The notes beneath the pieces were generated by a model. It had not been told where the DNA came from. It worked only from the letters and a program-made list of their open reading frames with translations, and made no database searches. Shown here piece by piece: positions 4,759 through 7,084 of a stretch of 7,084 nucleotides of DNA (the stretch's first letter is position 1; every line of letters starts with the position of its first letter). The stretch is from an uncultured bacterium (GTDB lineage Bacteria > Cloacimonadota > Cloacimonadia > Cloacimonadales > Cloacimonadaceae), in the NCBI GenBank assembly GCA_937960795.1, contig CALGPA010000049.1:1-7084 (forward strand), read 5' to 3'. The position numbers were made by a program, and so were the translations under genes.

Positions 4759-5627
4759 AAGAGATAGTCATCATCTCCGGCAAAGGAGGCACAGGAAAGA
4801 CCTCCTTTTGCGCAGCCCTGGCACAGCATCTTCAAGATGATCTGGTAGTGGCAGATTGCGATGTGGATGCCGCAGATCTACACCTGATCTTTGAGCCGCA
4901 CAATAGCTTAGCCACAGATTTCTATAGCGGAGTTTTGGCCCATATCGATCCCTTGCGCTGCATAGATTGTGGCATCTGCGCGGAAAAATGCCGTTTTGAT
5001 GCGATCAGCAATGCCTCAGGTCAATACACTGTAGATGCCGTGGATTGTGAGGGTTGCGGATATTGCTATCATCTGTGTCCGGAAAATGCCATCTCTCTAA
5101 AGGAGCAGATGGTGGGGCAATACATGAGCTCTGAGACTCGCTTTGAATGCACTTTGGTGCATGCGCGCTTGGGCATAGGAGCGGACAATTCCGGCAAACT
5201 GGTTGCCAAGGTGAAGGCGATCGCCAAAGACACTGCTAAAGATCAAGGCAAGAGTTATCTCATCGTGGATGGTTCGCCGGGAATCGGATGTCCGGTGATT
5301 GCGTCGCTATCTGGAGCGGACTATGTGATCATGGTCACGGAAGCCAGTCAAAGCGGCGTCAGCGACTTACGACGCATCTGGGAACTGGTCAAGATGTTTC
5401 AGATCCCCGGAGCACTGATTATAAACAAGGCGGATATTAATCCAACTGTCACAAAACAACTCCACAGCTTTGCAAAGAAAGAAAAGATTCTGCTGCTTCC
5501 GGAGATCTCCTATAGCGATGACTTTCCCAAAGCAATATCGATGGGGCAGAGCATTTTGGAAACAAATCCGGCAAGATGGCAACCGGTGATCTCAGAAATC
5601 TGGAAAGCCATCAAGGAGAGAATATGA
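4755..5627 (+). CDS. MinD-like ATPase with inserted ferredoxin domain (second copy)
   Basis: A 290-residue paralogue of the preceding ATPase. Walker A is SGKGGTGKT (residues 8-16), the A' strand is VVADCDVDAADLHL (31-44), and D172 in YLIVDGSPGIGC is the Walker B aspartate. The ferredoxin insert has C69, C72, C75, C79 (CIDCGICAEKC) and C98, C101, C104, C108 (CEGCGYCYHLC), the same residue numbers as in the first copy. It has extra cysteines C19, C35 and C132 that the first copy lacks at those places. Family members usually occur as such adjacent pairs beside COG1433 genes, which suggests a heterodimer, though this is inferred. It shares ATGA overlaps with both neighbours. Confidence 0.93.
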   Translation: MKEIVIISGKGGTGKTSFCAALAQHLQDDLVVADCDVDAADLHLIFEPHNSLATDFYSGVLAHIDPLRCIDCGICAEKCRFDAISNASGQYTVDAVDCEGCGYCYHLCPENAISLKEQMVGQYMSSETRFECTLVHARLGIGADNSGKLVAKVKAIAKDTAKDQGKSYLIVDGSPGIGCPVIASLSGADYVIMVTEASQSGVSDLRRIWELVKMFQIPGALIINKADINPTVTKQLHSFAKKEKILLLPEISYSDDFPKAISMGQSILETNPARWQPVISEIWKAIKERI

Positions 5628-5965
5628 AGATAGCATTTACCGCAACAGGCGAAGGCTGGGATGCTTTGATAGATCCCCGCTTTGGCAGAACAGACTACAT
5701 CCTGATCTATGACGAGGAGAAGGATGAATTGGTCTCGATCGACAATCGTGAGATAATGGACGTGGCACACGGAGCCGGTCCCAAGACAGCCCAGAAGATC
5801 CATGAGCTGGATCCTCAGGTTCTGATTACGGGAAACGGTCCCGGTGGAAACGCTGCCTCCATCCTCAAACAAATGCAGCTAAAGATCTATATCAAAGCCT
5901 CAGGGATGAGCGTCCGTGATGCTTATAGATCTTTCAAAAACAACGAACTTATTCTAGGAGGCTAG
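5624..5965 (+). CDS. COG1433 (NifX/NifB-like) protein, Cys-free
   Basis: A 113-residue second member of the Fe-Mo cofactor-binding family. It shows the classic IDPRFGRTDYILIYD (residues 16-30), DVAHGAGPKTAQKI (46-59) with H49, and the loop LITGNGPGGNAASILK (67-82). It contains no cysteine, so any cluster would be held non-covalently or through H49 and backbone contacts, as suggested for the Desulfovibrio orange protein. The ATG at 5624 is chosen over one at 5576 because AAGGAG (5613-5618) lies five bases before it, MKIAF is the family start, and the start overlaps the upstream stop as ATGA. Its presence with a Cys-containing relative in one operon suggests division of labour, for instance carrier versus end acceptor. 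Confidence 0.9.
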   Translation: MKIAFTATGEGWDALIDPRFGRTDYILIYDEEKDELVSIDNREIMDVAHGAGPKTAQKIHELDPQVLITGNGPGGNAASILKQMQLKIYIKASGMSVRDAYRSFKNNELILGG

Positions 5966-5966
5966 G

Positions 5967-6206
5967 ATGCCGTATTATGATGGAACAGGAACCTTTGGGG
6001 ATGGAAGACTCGGAAGAGGAATGGGCCCCTGCGGACGCGGTGGCAGAGCATTTGGCGCCAGAGGTGGACTTCGGCGTCGTCTCGGTGCTGGTGCTTATCG
6101 CTCTGAGAATATCTATCCCTATACTAAAGACTCTCTTCAAGCCCAGAAACATGAGCTTGAACAGCAGATCAAATGGATTGAAGAAGAACTAAATAAGGAA
6201 AACTAA
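5967..6206 (+). CDS. Small Gly/Arg-rich protein, DUF5320-like
   Basis: A 79-residue protein. The N-terminal half is a flexible glycine- and arginine-rich stretch (MPYYDGTGTFGDGRLGRGMG, then PCGRGGRAFGARGGLRRRLG) with one cysteine, C22. The C-terminal 25 residues form a charged helix suited to a coiled coil (LQAQKHELEQQIKWIEEELN). This two-part layout is typical of DUF5320 proteins, which recur beside COG1433 and Mrp genes in anaerobes; no biochemical function is known to me. AGGAGG (5956-5961) lies five bases before the ATG, the strongest ribosome binding site of the operon, suggesting a well-expressed product. Its stop overlaps the mrp start by one base (TAATG). A scaffold or docking role is a guess. 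Confidence 0.85.
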   Translation: MPYYDGTGTFGDGRLGRGMGPCGRGGRAFGARGGLRRRLGAGAYRSENIYPYTKDSLQAQKHELEQQIKWIEEELNKEN

Positions 6207-7015
6207 TGGCAGACGAAAAAGACTTGCAAGTTCAGAAGAACTTGGGAAAAATCAAACATCGCATAATGGTTATGAGTGGAAAAGGTGGAGTCGGGAAGAG
6301 CTTCGTTGCCACCAATCTCGCCTATGGACTTGCTATGCAAGGCAAGACGGTCGGGATCTTGGATTCTGATGTTCATGGTCCTTCCGTGGCAAAGCTCACC
6401 GGCATCGAGAATGTCCCCATCCCGAGCACAGAGAGCGGAAATCCCGCACCCATCAAGGTGCTTTCAAATCTCTATGTGCTATCAGTGGCTTCTCTTATCT
6501 CATCAGATGATAGTGCCCTGATCTGGAGAGGACCGATGAAGATGGCGCTGATCAAGCAATTCTTCAGCGACTTCGAATGGCCAGAACTAGACTACCTAGT
6601 CGTGGATCTGCCTCCCGGAACCGGTGATGAGCCGCTATCCATCGTGCAGACACTCGGAAACGTAGATGGAGCAGTGATCGTCACGACTCCGCAAGATCTG
6701 GCTATCCTTGATGTGAAGAAATCAGTAAACTTCGCTCAGCAATTGGGAGTTCCCATCATCGGATTGGTGGAAAACATGAAGTACTTTCGTTGCCCGGATT
6801 GCGGTAAAGCGACCCAGATTTTCAGTGGTCGCGGCATCGAAAAGCTGATCTTTGATCATCAATTGGATCTCTTGGCGGAGCTTGAGATGGATCCGAATAT
6901 CGTCATCTCAGCCGACCAGGGAAAGCCATTCATCTATTTCTACAATAAAAGCTCTGCAGCTCAGACACTCATGGATATGACCCAGAAAGTAATCGAGAAA
7001 ATCGAAGAAACTTGA
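6206..7015 (+). CDS. mrp: Mrp/NBP35 (ApbC) family Fe-S carrier ATPase
   Basis: A 269-residue cytoplasmic P-loop ATPase that, in characterised relatives (ApbC, Ind1, Nbp35), binds a [4Fe-4S] cluster at a dimer interface and passes it to target proteins. Visible motifs are the deviant Walker A MSGKGGVGKS (residues 23-32), ILDSDVHGPS (51-60), the Mrp hallmark WRGPMKMALIKQF (107-119), Walker B VVDLPPGTGDEPL (132-144, D134), and the cluster-ligand pair C196-P-D-C199. It lacks the N-terminal MIP18/DUF59 domain of some bacterial Mrp proteins and has no C-terminal COG1433 fusion, unlike the MrpORP of Desulfovibrio; here the COG1433 proteins are separate. AAGGA (6195-6199) lies six bases before the ATG. 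It is the last gene before the operon terminator. Confidence 0.95.
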   Translation: MADEKDLQVQKNLGKIKHRIMVMSGKGGVGKSFVATNLAYGLAMQGKTVGILDSDVHGPSVAKLTGIENVPIPSTESGNPAPIKVLSNLYVLSVASLISSDDSALIWRGPMKMALIKQFFSDFEWPELDYLVVDLPPGTGDEPLSIVQTLGNVDGAVIVTTPQDLAILDVKKSVNFAQQLGVPIIGLVENMKYFRCPDCGKATQIFSGRGIEKLIFDHQLDLLAELEMDPNIVISADQGKPFIYFYNKSSAAQTLMDMTQKVIEKIEET

Positions 7016-7036
7016 AGGTCAAACGATCATAATCTC

Positions 7037-7067
7037 GGGCTGCAGCTCAGATCTGCAGCCCTTTTTT
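7037..7067 (+). terminator. Operon intrinsic terminator
   Basis: GGGCTGCAG (7037-7045) and CTGCAGCCC (7053-7061) form a perfect 9-bp stem with a 7-base loop, followed at once by TTTTTT (7062-7067). It starts 22 bases after the mrp stop and closes the operon. Nothing else is seen in the last 17 bases. Confidence 0.93.
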
Positions 7068-7084
7068 GTGCGGTGATTTCGGGG

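Noticed and set aside
3907..5627. Nitrogen fixation iron protein (NifH) or septum-site MinD
   Set aside because: The inserted eight-cysteine ferredoxin domain and adjacency to COG1433 genes mark the COG1149-type family; no nif structural genes or minC/minE are present, and the MinD membrane-targeting helix is not seen.
5576..5965. Second COG1433 protein starting at ATG 5576
   Set aside because: This adds 16 residues deep inside the ATPase gene; ATG 5624 has AAGGAG at good spacing, the ATGA overlap and the MKIAF family start.

Overview
The window joins two unrelated blocks. The left third (1-2204) holds three co-directional plus-strand genes that look like the end of a phage or prophage tail module. 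They are followed by one small minus-strand gene of unknown function (2260-2517). The right half (3082-7015) is a tight seven-gene plus-strand operon of a kind found in strict anaerobes. Its genes encode a DUF134 DNA-binding protein, a NifX/NifB-type (COG1433) metal-cluster protein, two MinD-like ATPases each with an inserted 2x[4Fe-4S] ferredoxin domain, a second COG1433 protein, a small Gly/Arg-rich DUF5320-type protein, and an Mrp/NBP35 Fe-S-carrier ATPase. The operon ends at a clear intrinsic terminator (7037-7067).

The organism is a bacterium with AGGAG-type ribosome binding sites, intrinsic terminators and moderate GC. The ferredoxin-type ATPases and COG1433 proteins point to an anaerobe. 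Phylum cannot be settled from the sequence; a fermentative lineage such as Cloacimonadota is one guess, held weakly.

Layout: 2-1039 is a 5'-truncated tail/baseplate-like gene; 1027-1488 is a tail-module gene of unknown role; 1542-2204 is a short tail-fibre-like gene. A weak hairpin at 2222-2238 separates these from the convergent minus-strand gene. The stretch 2518-3081 has no convincing protein gene but is dense in signals: an orphan strong terminator (2701-2739) that may end a small RNA, six copies of a 19-bp repeat phased mostly at about 21 bp (2780-2949), a 13-bp tandem duplication that builds a promoter-like sequence (2945-2972), a second promoter-like sequence (3002-3030), and nested palindromes (3031-3071) directly before the DUF134 ribosome binding site.

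How the genes may work together: the content matches the Desulfovibrio 'orange protein' (ORP) system (D. vulgaris DVU2103-DVU2109), in which a COG1433 protein carries a Mo-Cu-S cluster and works with MinD-type ATPases and an Mrp protein. By analogy, the two ferredoxin-ATPases and the Mrp carrier would build or deliver a metal-sulfur cluster to the COG1433 proteins, and the DUF134 protein would control the operon, possibly through the palindromes in front of its own gene. Cluster identity and cell role are inference; family membership is read from the sequence.
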